A stretch of 64,000 nucleotides of DNA from Sinohyriopsis cumingii (GCA_028554795.2 CM068827.1:73550809-73614808), one strand, 5' to 3'; shown: positions 1 to 52,599, counted from the first letter of the stretch. Translations and numbers: made by a program. Notes: generated by a model not told the origin, from the sequence alone.

Positions 1-249
1 TGTTTACACGAAGCGATGTTGTTATTGTAATAAAGAGACTAGTATTGAAATAACTTCAAACGTCACTTGGTTGTCGTGATTGTACATCTGATAATGATAT
101 GCCATAGTTGCATACGTGCTGGTCTGCTGTCTGTCATCAGTTCTTTTGCACAAGTTTTGTCCTTCTGCTCCTCCTATAATACTCGGAGGATTGATATGAA
201 ATGCATTACCCATATTTGTCACAAAGTCAAGTTGGTCCAAACTGAAAAT

Positions 250-850
250 TAATGTGCTCAGATTTTATCGTAAGCCATCTTAAATGTCATTTTATTGTTA
301 TTTCTTCTGATTGAATGGTCACAACAATGTGATGTATCCACTAAAATCCGTAAACGTCTAGTTGGTCCTAAATGACAATGGTTTAAATAAGACCTCAAAA
401 GTGGCCGCCATAGCTGTCATCTTGAAAATATTTCTCCTGAATGGAATGTCAATCGACATAGGCTTTTCAACAGAAAACTTCCTATGATCTCTAAATCAAA
501 ATAGTTCCGTTTGGCCATTCACGATTTCAAATGTTGAAAATATTGTTATCACTACTCCTCCTGCACAGAAGAGATATAGGAATAAGGTTTCCACCGGTAG
601 ACTTCCTAACATGTGTCGTAGGTTCCAAATGAACATGGTTTCGCTTGGAATACGACAATAAATCAAATGTTGAAAAACTTGTCATCTCTATTTAATCTAA
701 TGGACAATCATCATGCTCGTTTGATGTCCAGTCGATTCCGGATCGAATGGTACATAAAATGGCCACAACAATAGATTTCTTGAAACTATGGTATCGATAG
801 CTTCTCCTGAACGGGAAAAATCAAGCTTGGACGAGTAGATTTCGGATTAT
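250..850. repeat. Degenerate ~120-130 bp tandem array
   Basis: The blocks near 293, 424, 535, 673 and 791 share a CTCCTGAAxGG-like core with TCAAATGTTGAAAA and TGGCC(A/G)C nearby. They are spaced about 110-140 bp. Similarity is low and no unit is intact; this is an old satellite-like array. Confidence 0.4.
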
Positions 851-3800
851 GTGTAAAATCGTTTTTGCATCCAGACGTTACGTCAGTTGTCTTTCGCTGT
901 AACATTTAGGGCGAGGTTCGGCACATTCTGTATAAGCAAATAACGGGAAGCAGACGCTAACGGCTCTTATTTTCATCGTTCCACGTATGCAGTTGTATTA
1001 ATTTGTATATTCTACATTTTGCTACAATACACATTGTGAACTTTAACTTATTGCAAAAGGTGTTGTCTCAGCATAATGATAAGTGTGAAGAAACGTTAGT
1101 GTCATCCGTCAAATTTATATATGGAATAGTCCCAATAATTGTGATCCGCTTTTGATTCATATTGTTTGAAATGCAAGAAACAGAGTTTCTTTAGTTGCAT
1201 AGCATTTGTTTGAAATTTCAAAAATATTATTTTGTAATTACTGGACGTGAGCATAAAATTAGTTTTTGTAGCTATACAAGATTTTAATACGCAATCCATG
1301 CTCTACGATAATTATTTTCGGAAATAAATTTGTCTTATTTAAAAAGTTATAAATCTTGATTTGTTTTTTGTTTTTTTTTGGCTTTAATGGTGTATCATTT
1401 AAAACTATTCGTTGAGTTAAATTCATGCACAACGTTTATACTAGTATTTTCCAAAAATACTGTTTTCTAGTACACTTCAAATATACTCTGCTACTTCAGG
1501 ATAACTGGTTATTTGATCATTATCTAAACTTTCAGAAGCAGAGGTGCAGGGAAACGATAACGTTGGTAATCATTAATTAATCTTTAGCATAAATGGGAAT
1601 ATTGTATTGTTCAAATTTGTTTAAGAATGTTGTGTCGATTTAACTAAACCAAACCGTGTCCTCATCATGAGTTATAACCTCTAATATACAGAGAGTATCG
1701 ATCCTGATTACATCTCACTATTCTCAAAACTTATAACATCCTCATTTCAAGTCTCTCAATGGAGTTCTGCCTCGGACGTCACTGTGACTAAGAGGATGTC
1801 AATATTCTCGTACAAACTGGAACATTTCTGACACAAGAATGATCTGTTTCTCGCAAAAGCTTTACTTGTAATTATAGGCACAACATTTTTCAGGCTCAGT
1901 GCAAGACATACCTTTTTCGCCACAGAACCGTCAGGCTCAATCGGTGGAAAGCGCAGATCATTGCTTCATTGAAATGCATGCATACTCCGAGACATGACGA
2001 GGATATGAGTTTCTAATTTCATTGTATTTGCTCTGAGGATTATAGGACTGGTTTATAACTTTTTTAATTGACAAAAGGTAACACATTATTGTGGCTGAAT
2101 AAGATTGTTGAATACCATGTCGGTGACAGGAATATATACTTTTAAATTTGCGAAAAGATTGATTTATTCTGCCTCAGTTTGAAGGTGCCAAATAATGTAA
2201 TATGATTTGAAAGCCAATAATGACTCGTATTTGATCTTAGAGATGACGAAAATACATGTATATTGCATAGCCCATTTTGTTTGTTTGAGATAACGTGATG
2301 ATTCCCAAAATCTAAATCCATGAGAGCGTATCCGTACACGGTTGTCAAGTTTTTGATCATGCATAAATCATGCACTACCGGAGTAGTACCTTCTTGACTG
2401 CTTCTCAGGATGTTTGCCACAACTCATATTAAACTTGAGGCTATTCTACATTTTCTTCTGAGGCATCTAATTGAACGATCACAACATTTCATGTTCAGCA
2501 GTTTTAGCATAGCTAACAAATTACAGTTAGGTAACTTCCAAAGTATATACAAAAGCCTAGGACTATGTATGTTGAATACTGTTACTTCAATGTTACCTAA
2601 CATAGTGACGTGAGCTTTATCATAACTGGCTGTGGTGTTTTTGAGTTTATCTCCTTTAAAAAAGAATATTAAACCTTACAAAAACACGATCATCAGCGCT
2701 GAATATATAGCTTAAATGTATTAGTTATGTCACCAATTGCCAGTAACGTTAATACGGAAAATATTGATACTAACCCCACTATTTATTCCTATATCTCGTA
2801 GTGAAAAATCATGATAGATATTATTATGTAAAGTCCCCACGACCCTAAAATACCTCAATTCTGTATTACAAATGTCGAGAACCATCTTTACCTTTTGACA
2901 CCTCTGTCAGTTGTAGTCAACATACATACAATATAGAAACCATGTCTTAAAAAGGGGTAGGTTTATCATGGTTTAAATATATTAGTTCATCATAATATCT
3001 ACATAAAACATTCAACCCATAAAATTCCCTGGGTGCTTTAAACAATTTATTTAACTAAAACGTGGGTACATCATTAGATAAATGCGGAAATATTTGGCTA
3101 TATTTAACAAAGCCTCTAACTCCGTAAGAATGTCCGAAAGTGTATAAATGCTAATGCGGCATTGTGTTACAAGTACTCCTGTGCGAATAGTCATTCACCT
3201 AAATTTTTCTTGTATATCTCATGAAATGAATTTTTGTATCTAGCATTTGTCTGCAATAAGTCAAAGATACCAAGTATGATTTGTGATATTCATTAATATC
3301 TCTAGTCCTAGAGATCTAGGTGTTGTCCTGAATATTGTAGATTATAGATATCTATAACAACTTCAACGCTTGTGTTCGTCATAATGGAGACCAAAAGTCT
3401 CATATTAGGCTCATTTGCCTCCCCTTTCCAGCCAATGTATATGGGTATGATGGGTTCCGGCCTTCTTTCCAGCAGTTGTTGTTGATGCCACAGTTGACTT
3501 TTTGTGCCACATTTCGCTGGATCCTCTTATGTTTCGGCTATTCATTTTCGTTCTTTGTTCTACTTTCCCTTTCACGTCATCTCCCATAAATGTCTTAAAT
3601 GTCTTAAATACATATGCACAGACACACACACATACTTTTGATGGAATTATAAAGGAACTAAGTTCCACTTTTGCCTTGACCGTTTATAGAATGAACCATA
3701 AGCACGTATGTAACCCTGTCTTGCTGGAACGAATATTCTCCAATAACCTAAAATCGTAGATTATGTCACTTCAGATATTATGTCCAACTATCAAGACCCG

Positions 3801-3917
3801 TGTGAGAACCGAAAGATGCACGAGGCAAAGCCTTGACAATATTTGGAAATCTCGTGAACTTCTAAAATCTTTCGTCTATAAAATAAACTGATTGGTTTAT
3901 GTGGCCGTGTAATGTAG
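851..3917. other. Unassigned AT-rich stretch
   Basis: I see no gene, RNA or clear repeat in this stretch. Short open frames lack splice context and family features. A short CA-rich block sits near 3617. Confidence 0.5.
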
Positions 3918-3925
3918 GACTAGAC
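3918..3925. repeat. hAT target-site duplication, left
   Basis: GACTAGAC, identical to the copy at 4249-4256. Confidence 0.85.
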
Positions 3926-4248
3926 CAGAGGTGGGCAAACTTTCCAGTGCAAGTGCCGCATACACAAATTTACACCTTTTAGCGGGCCGCATAGTTCATT
4001 AAGTAAAATAATTAATATTTGAAATAGCAAAAACAAAAGGTTTTTCTAAATAACATCTAATTAATTTTCAGTTGTTAATATGTTGTTAAAAATTTGAACA
4101 CTTAAACTTAAACTTCAAAAGAAGCACATTTATTTGATAAACAGAGTAACATAAACAGAGTCAGTGCGAATGATGACTTGTTCCTACACCGCATGAAAAC
4201 CCTTAGCGGGCCGCATGCGGCCCGCGGGCCGTAGTTTTCCCACCCCTG
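3926..4248. mobile_element. Non-autonomous hAT element (MITE), 323 bp
   Basis: The left end CAGAGGTGGGCAAACT and the inverted right end CAGGGGTGGGAAAACT match at 14 of 16 positions. Both are of hAT/Charlie type. The element is flanked by a perfect 8-bp duplication, GACTAGAC, at 3918-3925 and 4249-4256, the length expected for hAT. A GC-rich palindrome (GGGCCGCATGCGGCCC) lies just inside the right end. There is no transposase. Confidence 0.85.
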
Positions 4249-4256
4249 GACTAGAC
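4249..4256. repeat. hAT target-site duplication, right
   Basis: GACTAGAC, identical to the copy at 3918-3925. Confidence 0.85.
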
Positions 4257-5572
4257 TATATTTCACATGAATGTAAAACAGAAATATCGAGGGTTTAAAC
4301 TGAGTTAGTGTCATATTTTAAATCAGTGATGTTTCTTTTATCGTGAGAAAAACTATTGTTTACTACTCTCTAGCACGTCTACCAGAATCCAGAAAAGTAA
4401 ATGGGATATATGTGGTAGATGAATGGTGATTGATGCTAAAAGGTTATATAAATCGTTAGAACCTACTTCCAAAAGAAGAATATAATTCAACTGCATTGTT
4501 AAAAGTGCTGAAACTAAATATCTGCTTCTTCCTGAAACAATATGTTCTACTCAATTAACAGTCATGGTGTTATCTGGGTGGGTAATTGTTATCTGACCGG
4601 ACTAAATGGATAAGATGTTACGTTATAATGCTTGTACCTGGTAAACTAGATGTACCAAATACACATGAATATCTAGTTTAAGTCTGACCAAGGACTCGTG
4701 TCGTGCACCACTGTGCGTATTTTTCATGAGTGAGTGAGAGAGTGAGTGAGCAGTCACGGTGCATGATTCCCGTGCTTCACGTGTATTAAAATCAATACCC
4801 CGCCAAACTAACAAAAGCTTCTGACATTCCTACTCTAGTCTTGAGACGGACAACACCTCGAGCAGTACGAATTGCGAAGATTTAGCGTACTTGTCTTTCA
4901 CGCAAATGAAAAACCAGGGATTGAATATAATTTAGAAAAATGATACCCTTCGAGTCTGGTATATTTCGTACCATTTCATCTCGTACTAAATCCCATAATC
5001 GATAAGCAAGTGTTATCATTTCAACTCACGTAAGTATTAGAATAAAAGTTTCTTCAGGAACGTGTGATAATCTAACGATTGAAGAAAAAAAATCGAGATC
5101 TATGCCATTTCTAACCTGTATGTTGAGATTGTGATTTTTTACCATTGTAAACTAACATTATTTAGCCGGAGACATGTGATCTATATATCATGTTTTAAAT
5201 TTCTTTCCTTGAATTGCCACAGCTTTTCAACATGTATATAAGTATTTGGAATGTACATGAAGCTATTATCTTGTGCATATATTTACCGTATTGTTGTTTG
5301 AGCTAATTTTGACATCTAATGCACCCATTATCATCAGTTGTTCCTCTGATCGACTTCCATCTTGATTAAATAACTACTTTTCTTGACTGTGTGAATGTCT
5401 TTATAGACTTTTTGTTTATATTATATTTACTCTAAATTGCAGGTTTGCAGATTAATCATTTGTATTATTTTCGATTATTGTGAGTTTAGTGTGCATCAAG
5501 TCTAACATAATTATTGGATTCTGATTAGCAAAATATATCAGGGAGTCGTAAAGTTATTTGTGACAGTTGTGA
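4257..5572. other. Unassigned AT-rich stretch
   Basis: No supported gene or repeat family. A short GAGT/GAGA repeat lies near 4730. Confidence 0.5.
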
Positions 5573-5704
5573 CTGCGCCGGTAGCCTAAATGGTTAGAGC
5601 TTCCACCTCGGATGCGGAAGGTTGCGGGCCAAGTCTGATGCAACTTCACGTTTCAGCATTGGCCTTGCAAGCTGTCTTGACCATTCCTTGCTGTTTAGTA
5701 GGCG
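5573..5704 (+). mobile_element. tRNA-derived SINE, 5' part
   Basis: The head GCGCCGGTAGCCTAAATGG carries a box A-like motif. It continues through an anticodon-arm-like CCTCGGATGCGG to GGTTGCGGGCCAAG, a weakened box B. The same head occurs at 20019. The loop reads C-T-CGG-A-T, consistent with a proline tRNA ancestor. The body is truncated and diverged. Confidence 0.6.
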
Positions 5705-6551
5705 ACTTGTATTATAATAGACAGTTTAGCTACTACAAATGAACATCCTTTTCTCCACCAGTTTTCAATGCAGCACTTTTCATATGAGATGAGAAACGTG
5801 GTGGCAGCAGTTCTTGCGAAATTTGATCCTGTCTTATATTGCTTCTAAATACTCTTAGAGAATTGCTTCAAACCTTGAGGAAATTATTGATTATTCTGAT
5901 AGATGTGGAGGGTAAAGTCAGAACTAGTTTCTATCACGCGTATTGCTATACTGCAGTCAAAATTTTGAAAATGTTAATCAGAAATTTATAGAAAGTGGAC
6001 ATTTAAAAAAACTAATGTGATTCAATTCATGCCAACAGGTTATTTTGCAAGGAACTCTTTACTGCAACATTCAACAATGGAGAAATTTTGTTTCATATAC
6101 AGGTCATTTTATAAAGCTATCTACATTCATCGGCAGTTAAGCAAACACTGCTTAGACGGTGTGTACGGTGATTCACCGCTCTTAGGGATTCCATATATCT
6201 AACATGAATATAGAAATATTTGGTCCTGGCATTAATATATTTGTTGTAAGTTTCACCCACCCACCCTCCGTTTATTTTTCGATAAAATTAAAGTTTTACC
6301 GATTCAACACGAAGCTACTACGTTTATCTATATTTAATTTAATTGCTTGTTTGTTAGGTTTTTAAATTTCATTAATGTTATTTTGATGTAACATTGTATA
6401 TTGGACTTAGCCTTGTCCAAAATTTACTTCATTTCTGCACGGTCTGATGGATTTGTAAAAAAACAATTAAATTCCTTTAATGTTAACAACTATTACATAG
6501 TTAAAGTACTTTTTATGTTGATGGGCTTCATTTAAGGATCTTTAATAATAT

Positions 6552-7452
6552 AAAAAGTAAACATGTTGCTTTGGGTCAGGGTTTTGGAATGTCCTAAGTG
6601 AATTTTACTGGTTATTGTGTTGTAGTACAACAAGGCTCATAGAAGTAAACATGTTGCTTTGGGTCAGGGTTTTGGAATGTCCTAAGTGAATTTTACTGGA
6701 TATTGTGTTGTAGTACAATAAGGCTCATAGAAGAAGTAAACATGTTGCTTTGGGTCAGGGTTTTGGAATGTCCTAAGTGAATTTTACTGGTTATTTTGTT
6801 GTAGTACAACAAGGCTCATAGAAGAAGTAAACATGTTGCTTTGAGTCAGGATGTTGGAATGTCCTAAGTGAATTTTACTGGTTATTGTGTTGTAGTACAA
6901 GAAGGCTCATAGAAGAAGTAAACATGTTGCTTTGGGTCAGGGTGTTGGAACGTCCTAAGTGAATTTTACTGGTTATTGTGTTGTAGTACAACAAGGCTCA
7001 TAGAAGAAGTAAACATGTTGCTTTGGGTCAGGGTGTTGGAATGTCCTAAGTGAATTTTACTGGTTATTGTGTTGTAGTACAAGAAGGCTCATAGAAGTAA
7101 ACATGTTGCTTTGGGTCAGGGTGTTGGAATGTCCTAAGTGAATTTTACTGGTTATTGTGTTGTAGTACAAGAAGGCTCATAGAAGAAGTAAACATGTTGC
7201 TTTGGGTCAGGGTGTTGGAATGTCCTAAGTGAATTTTACTGGTTATTGTGTTGTAGTACAAGAAGGCTCATAGAAGAAGTAAACATGTTGCTTTGGGTCA
7301 GGGTGTTGGAATGTCCTAAGTGAATTTTACTGGTTATTGTGTTGTAGTACAAGAAGGCTCATAGAAGAAGTAAACATTTTGCTTTGGGTCAGGGTGTTGG
7401 AATTTTCTTAGATAATTTTACCTGTTATTGTGTTGTAGGTCAGCACGGCTCA
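6552..7452. repeat. 88/91-bp minisatellite, 10 copies
   Basis: Units begin GTAAACATGTTGCTTTGGGT at 6557, 6645, 6736, 6827, 6918, 7009, 7097, 7188, 7279 and 7370. Spacing is either 88 or 91 bp, the difference being one extra GAA. Internal copies are nearly identical and the last one decays. No reading frame is preserved. Confidence 0.95.
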
Positions 7453-7565
7453 TTAAATTATTCTAAGAGGTTATTTTCCATTAGATCATGTTTTTACTTA
7501 GAATGCATATATGTTCTAAGGGAATCCATTTATGTAAAATGAATATAAAAATATTATATCGTAAA

Positions 7566-7670
<105 letters not shown>

Positions 7671-8086
7671 TAAATGTGCGAAACTTACCATTCGTGCTTT
7701 AACATCTAGCATTTTCAAGTAATTATTATGTTATGACTAGTTTAGACTTAATTGTATTTTCTTCAAATTATTAAATTCAATTGATTATTTTCTCTGGAAA
7801 TACAAAAGTGCTCTTATAAAATTCTTGGATAAAGAATTCACTGGAATTTATATTGAATTCTAACTTGGAATTATATTTGTGATTCAAAAAAAGACTGCTG
7901 ACAGAAGATACTTCCATATCTACCAATAAACGTCATCGATTTCGTATTGAGATATTTTCTAGACTTTTACTGAATTGTATTCATGACGCTATATTATTAG
8001 GACTTGTGTCTGTAACTCTTTGATTATTTTGAATTTAATTCGCACTCCAGTACGGTCTGTGTTCTCATTTTCACTTTGTCTTCACG

Positions 8087-8160
8087 GGAAATAAATTATT
8101 GGTTAAATGTTACAAAGCTTGTGGTCTTCCACTCTTTTCTGTTACTTATTTTAACTCGTA
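8087..8160. repeat. LTR-like fragment
   Basis: GAAATAAATTATTG, then AAGCTTGT, CACTCTTT and TGTTACT-like blocks occur in the same order as at 60758-60815, just before the primer-binding site of an LTR element. This looks like an isolated R/U5 scrap of the same family. The alignment is by eye. Confidence 0.35.
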
Positions 8161-11100
8161 ACAATTTTAAGCTATTTTATGCTTAGTAAGGCTATTTATC
8201 TATCAAGTTGTTTTAAAGCTGTCAATATATCCGTCAAGTTATTTGAAAATAATTGGCTTTTGAAAGCAAATAACGTCTGGTGCAAAGCAGTCACAGCTAA
8301 ACGCAGTCCTGACGTTCCGGTCGCCTCGCTCAGGATCAGATCTCTTTCTTTCTTATTGTATTAATGTTATTAATATTATTGCTGATATAGATAATCCCAG
8401 CATAAAAGATAAACCTGATTAAAGTATTTGATTCCGATAATTGTTAGGTGTTATTTTTTTTGTTATGTATATCTATGTTGCGTGATCAATTTGTGCTCTT
8501 GATTGTATATTCACCTTTAAAATCAGTCATTTATAAACATCATGTTTACATGGCTAACTTTTGTCCATGATTGTAAGTTGTAATATGTTGGCATACATTT
8601 ATAAGTGTACAATATTACAGAAACAAAAACTGTTTTCAAATGGAATGGAATCTTTCATTGGAAAGGCTCATATCTAGGTCAAGTAAAATGTTTATAAATA
8701 AGGACTCAGTAATCAAAGAATAATTCCTTTTTAAAGTTAGTCTCTTGAAGTCGTTTATCAAACTCTACGGGTATATGCAGATATAAATCGAGAGGCATTA
8801 TTTATTTAAAATGTTCATTGGAATTACAAACGTTTCACTGACTATGGATTAACATTATTTTGGAATTATTTGAGACTTATTCAGAAACATTCTGTATTGT
8901 ATCATTGCGGTACCTCGGGATATTTAAGACTACTGTAATACATTCGTAACATTACGTACTTGTGAACGTGTGAGAAAACATTTCGGATTAGTTGGGTTTA
9001 AATTCATAACATAGTCTCGGTTGAATTTGCATTTTGCATGATAGAGAAAGACTTGCTGATTTTACTTAAATTATTTGTTTAACTACTTTCCTTTACATAT
9101 AATAAGATCTAGAGTTGTATCACTTTCAAATCAGTCTGTAATTCATTATCACGTTAACTAAATGTATTCCCAAAAGAAACTAGTTCTGATATTACTGCAT
9201 CTCTCAGAGACTTTAGCTGATCTAGCGTTTATGAGAATGTCTCGACTTATTTCGAACCCAGTTGATCCATCTTATCCAATTGCTCCTAAGACAAATACTT
9301 ACCAGTGATTTTCTTATATGTTCCGTTTAATATGCTAATTGGTTCATTGCCCTTAGTGTTTAATGTTGCTACTTACATAGGCTTTACGGTTTTCGTTTAT
9401 TGTACAAATGTTATTATTTTATCCAAATTGTCCAAATCTCGGTTCTTTTCTCAGATTATTAATAATCCGTTTTAGGTAGTGAAAAAATGGTCCGACAAAA
9501 GAACGAAAAGGATGGAATCCAACTAAATAAAAATCTAAAGTATCAGAACCTCCCGCAGACAGGCAAACAACAACATATGGAGAATTGCGAGTAATTTACA
9601 CAATGAATCAGTCGAAATGCAGATTTAAAGAGCAGAAGCGTTTATATTATAAATACTTTGAAAGAATGGAGTGAATATTTACAGCACAAAAGAACAACAA
9701 TTATGGAGTTATATTGAACAACTGAAGATAATACGTCAAGCACATATCATTTGAATCTTGAATAAACAGATGTATAGCAAAGAGATGGCATCAGAATGAA
9801 AACACACATAAAATGAATGCACAAAATGAAACGTGAAGGAGCTATATACAATTCTCTAAACAAAAAGACGGAAATAGTTATGCATTAACAGATTCAAAAA
9901 ACAACAGTTAAATTTTAATATTGATAAAATAAATGTCAAAACAGTTTTCATTAGGTGAAATTTAATATACTAAGTAGTACAATTGGCTAACAACATCTAC
10001 ACATTTTGCAGCTGTTGACAAAATACCCGAAGAAATTAGTGGTCACACTATCTGGTTTCGTTGGTAGTGTAATAGTTGGAGATTTTCACCAGCTATTCTT
10101 TTAAGAGTAGATAACACAAATTTGATAATTCGTGTACTAATTGTTTTTTCTTTCTCCAATGATATTAAGCTAAACAGCGCCAGCAAAGCTAGAACAATCC
10201 AGAACAATACAATATACCAGCTGATTCACCAAAAGAAATGGTGATAACAATTGTTTACATTTCTCATGATCTTTTTTATTGCACGTACATTGTTTAATAT
10301 TTTGATCATTCTTGTCACCATTTTTATAGTTTCTAACTTCATCTTTCTGATCGTCCTTTTTCTTCATCATAGATTGTTTGTATAACACAATTTTCGGGTT
10401 AGCAAATTTTTCATCTGCTTTTAACCGTTTGGCTATTTGGCATTTGATGTTTTGTTTTTGATTTTGCATCAAATTCTTAAGTTCCAATTTTACCATTTCA
10501 GTATTTTGGTAGGATAAATTCTTTGAAAAATTTAGTCGTTTGTGAATATTGTCTTTGTACTACTTATTTTCATCATCTGCATGCACAAAATGTACCATCG
10601 ACATCAATTACATCGGTAAATCTAACAGTTGGATTAGAAATATATTTATAAAATCAAATTAGGATGCTTTCATCAGAGACAAAATCTTATCCACCTATCG
10701 TTGATGTTTCGAACAAAGTTTAATTGTGTATTGTGCATTGAAAACAGTATAATATGTGTTAAATTTGTACAAGAGAACCTAAAATTGATTTTGCATTCGA
10801 TCTGTTAGTCTGAATTATACGAACTATTAATTGTGCTGTTAGTTAGCTGCTAACATACTGAGAGTAATTAACCCATCATCAGGTTTTGGCTGGTATCTTG
10901 AGATAGTTATATTACTTAGGATTTTGACGGATCCAAACTTTGTCCGTTTTATGTGTTTATTGTTTAATTATCTTGGCATCAGCCATTTCACTCTTTAATT
11001 TGTAATGCGGTCTGGGACCAATTAGTATAGGTTTCATTCTTCCCTTTTCTGTTTGTCTTCAATCACAAGTATCAGACAATATTAAATTTTTTACAGATTG

Positions 11101-12873
11101 TATCAAATTGTTTCAGATTGATACAGTTGTTCGTTGGACAAACACATGCTCAATAAGTTCTGGTTTGGGCATTAGGATATAGTCTTACTGAACTGAAAGT
11201 ACATAATAATTATATATTGATGATTCTAAGCCATGTACAAGATATACATTGCTATTAATTACTCCACCCAATATATTCGAAAGAATTTAATTGATTTTGA
11301 AACATTGTCATTACACTATCTTCTGTGTCAGTTTCAAGAATCATCAGCATCAAATTTTGAATCAAATTTGCAAAAATGATTTATGGCTTGTATAGCAAAT
11401 ATACACTTTCTGTACATTAAATATTATATTTATATTATATACTTAACTCGGTAGGCAGGTATACTATTCCCGTGTCAGCCAATATAGTAAAGCATGTTCT
11501 AGGCAATATTAAGGCTTGCTACTGTTTTTTTCTTTAAAAAATACATGCCATAGAAATTTTATTTAAATAATTTCACAATGACTAAATGTATTAACTAATA
11601 AAAATCAGGGATACAACTTTATACGTCGGTTTTCAATGATTGAATAAGTCCAGGTCACGAGGGATAATAGGTCACAAAATATGTCGCTTGACACGGGACA
11701 CAGGTAGTGTCGTTTTGCTAAGCGTTTTAGCCAAATGTTCAAAAGAACCAGAAAGTCAAAACTTGTCAGAAAAGATAAAAATAGCATCTCAAAAGGTAGG
11801 ATTACACACAATTGTTTTCAAACAATATTTTCAGGGTCACTTTGTTTCTCATTCCTATCGCGAAGAAACTAAAAATTTGTGTTCTATGAAATATTTCGTC
11901 TTAATTAACAAGGCGTAACTGCAAAAAACAGTTGATTCTGTGCAGATACTCCTAGCCAATTATTCTTTAATTAGGCAGTGTATTATATAATTGTATTTGG
12001 AAATGGGTTCATCCTTAAAGTTTTCCTTTTAAATTGCTCAAGGAACTTTATCAATACTTCCAACCTTAACTCAGATTTTGTCACTGGATATATATGGGTT
12101 TCCTTTCCTGTTGATCGATTAAGATTATAGGGTGCCTACACCGTACGAAACTAATGAATAAACTTATTTCGGTATCCTACTTTATGGCGTTAATCATAAG
12201 AAAATGAACTGAAGAATGTACTTTTGATTGATCATATTATGTTCCTCTTAAATTTGCAATTCATGTGCTGCTTGCTACTTTATCTAGTGTCTAATATAGT
12301 TATATTTTTTTCAAAAGGTAAAATCGATTCGCACAGAAGTGTAATTAGTAGTCCCATTCTTAAAATAACGAGTTACATCGATTCCCACAGGAAAGTGATT
12401 AGTGGTCCCATCCTTATAAAAACAAATAAGCTAGCTAAAGTGAAAGACAATATAACGGCTTATTTCTCTCTGCCTGATTGGAAGAAAGGCAAACTGCAAA
12501 AATACACATTTTTGTTTACTGTTCCATTAGGTATTATTATTTAATATATAAGTCTAATAGTTTTGACCCTGTTTTCCTTAGGATTAGAATGTGGGAATAA
12601 AATGAGATGTGCTTAATTTTAGAAGAAACATAATTCATTTATGTATGCTTGATGGCAAACCATAGTACAGATGGATCAAGACTGAACCTTTCTAAATCTG
12701 AACTCTCAAGGAATTGGAGAGAATAAAGTACATTCGGTTATTTAATAAAGCTATTTTCAATAGGAGTTTTAGGTGATTCAGGAGAAGATATAAATAAACA
12801 TTATATATAATTTTCATAGATCTACACAACTTGTTCCTTCATTGTCAATAATATTATTAATTAAAACTTTTAT

Positions 12874-12874
<1 letters not shown>
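8161..12874. other. Long AT-rich stretch without a supported gene
   Basis: No splice-bounded coding segment or repeat family was recognised. A lysine-rich frame at 10170-10496 (minus) and a frame with an internal duplication at 12224-12544 (plus) are open but unsupported. Confidence 0.45.

Positions 12875-12905
<31 letters not shown>
12875..12905. repeat. (CT)n microsatellite
   Basis: Pure CT repeat, about 31 bp. Confidence 0.95.
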
Positions 12906-12908
<3 letters not shown>

Positions 12909-13288
12909 ACAATCATTTCCGATCTCAAAACACATCAGTCCAGGCATTGATTGTAACAGAGCCTGAAATTAGTTTTGCACAGATTGTTAAAATAAAAAAA
13001 ACACATATCAAGGATAATATTTTATTACAGTACTTAACTTCAAGGAAAAAAGAGCCGAGCTTTCGCGATCGATAGGAATGTATCAACAATGGAAGAACGG
13101 CGTTTTGAATCAAATGAAGTTGAATTCCGAAAAAATACTATATAGTACGGAGCAAAAAAGAATTATTACAAGTTGGTATCGCACATAATAAAGTTAAACC
13201 AAAGTATACAGGATTTCAGCATAATTAAAGGAAATTAAACCAAAATTAAAACACATCCACAAATACATACGCACCCCCACCCAAGACC

Positions 13289-13291
<3 letters not shown>

Positions 13292-13362
<71 letters not shown>
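13292..13362. repeat. (AT)n array
   Basis: Pure AT repeat, about 71 bp. Confidence 0.98.
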
Positions 13363-13364
<2 letters not shown>

Positions 13365-14068
13365 ACTACGTATGAAAAAGGTAAATCTGTAAATAGGAAT
13401 ATATATTCAATTCAGAAATATATTTTGATATGAGCTGTCAGGGACGAACTTAAAATGCACGTTTCCTCATTCTGGAATAGCTTAGAACTCCTGCAACATT
13501 TTCAAATTAACGCTTGACTGTATGCAGCCCAATGCGGCGTTGGTCTGAAAAATACGAAGAGGGCTTTAATATACCGTGATTTCGCACTTAAATCGAACCA
13601 GTTTTCGTTTAATAATTTCTTAAAAATTAAGCATGTAGAAAACGTATACTTGCCATCATCATGATCATTGTCTTAGTTAGAAGTATAATTATATTCAAAC
13701 TGTCTGCACATTGTTAATATTCACTCATTTGAAACAGAATCACAATTAATGTATTATCAATGATTTTATTAAATTATTTCTCGGGATGATTGCATTTTAT
13801 ACATTTTGGATAAATCTGTTTGTTTTTGACGTAACATCGAACAGGAAAGCTTATATCGTGCTAAAGCAATTGGAGCGATATCACTTGCTAAATGATGTCC
13901 CATAGCAAACGATCCAGTCGGTCAGAGCTGTAAACTGTATCATGATCGGGAGTCTGGCGGACGAGTAACAGTGCCGTAGTAACCCCAACACATTCGGATG
14001 CACTCACCTATGTCTCATCCTTCCCTACGCACCTTCCTCGTATGCACCACTAAAAACAAGACACAAGC

Positions 14069-14174
<106 letters not shown>

Positions 14175-14376
14175 AATATAACAATCGAACAGGTTAGTGA
14201 ATTTTTAATTTGTACTCTACCGACCTTCGAACCCAGGTCCTCGGGTAAACGGTCCCCATTGCCTTGCCTGCAAACAAGAGCCCATATTCGGTCACGACTA
14301 AGCACACATCACTAAAAGATGTTACTCAGTCGGTGTTATATGCACTAGTTTGTAGCAGACATACTCGCATGCCGAC

Positions 14377-52599
<38,223 letters not shown>

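Noticed and set aside
3411-3668. Minus-strand 85-codon frame with Thr/Ala-rich stretch
   Set aside because: Includes a CA microsatellite and has no splice or family support; possibly part of an unrecognised repeat.
5573-5645. Possible functional tRNA genes here and at 20019 and 29380
   Set aside because: The acceptor stems do not pair and box B is altered or the loops are disrupted. Each is followed by a repeat body, so they are SINE heads.
6552-7452. CRISPR array
   Set aside because: Repeats are directly adjacent with no spacers, and the context is eukaryotic.
10170-10496. Lysine-rich 108-codon frame on the minus strand
   Set aside because: No family features and no clear splice context. 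A stop-free frame of this length is expected about once by chance in this much AT-rich DNA.
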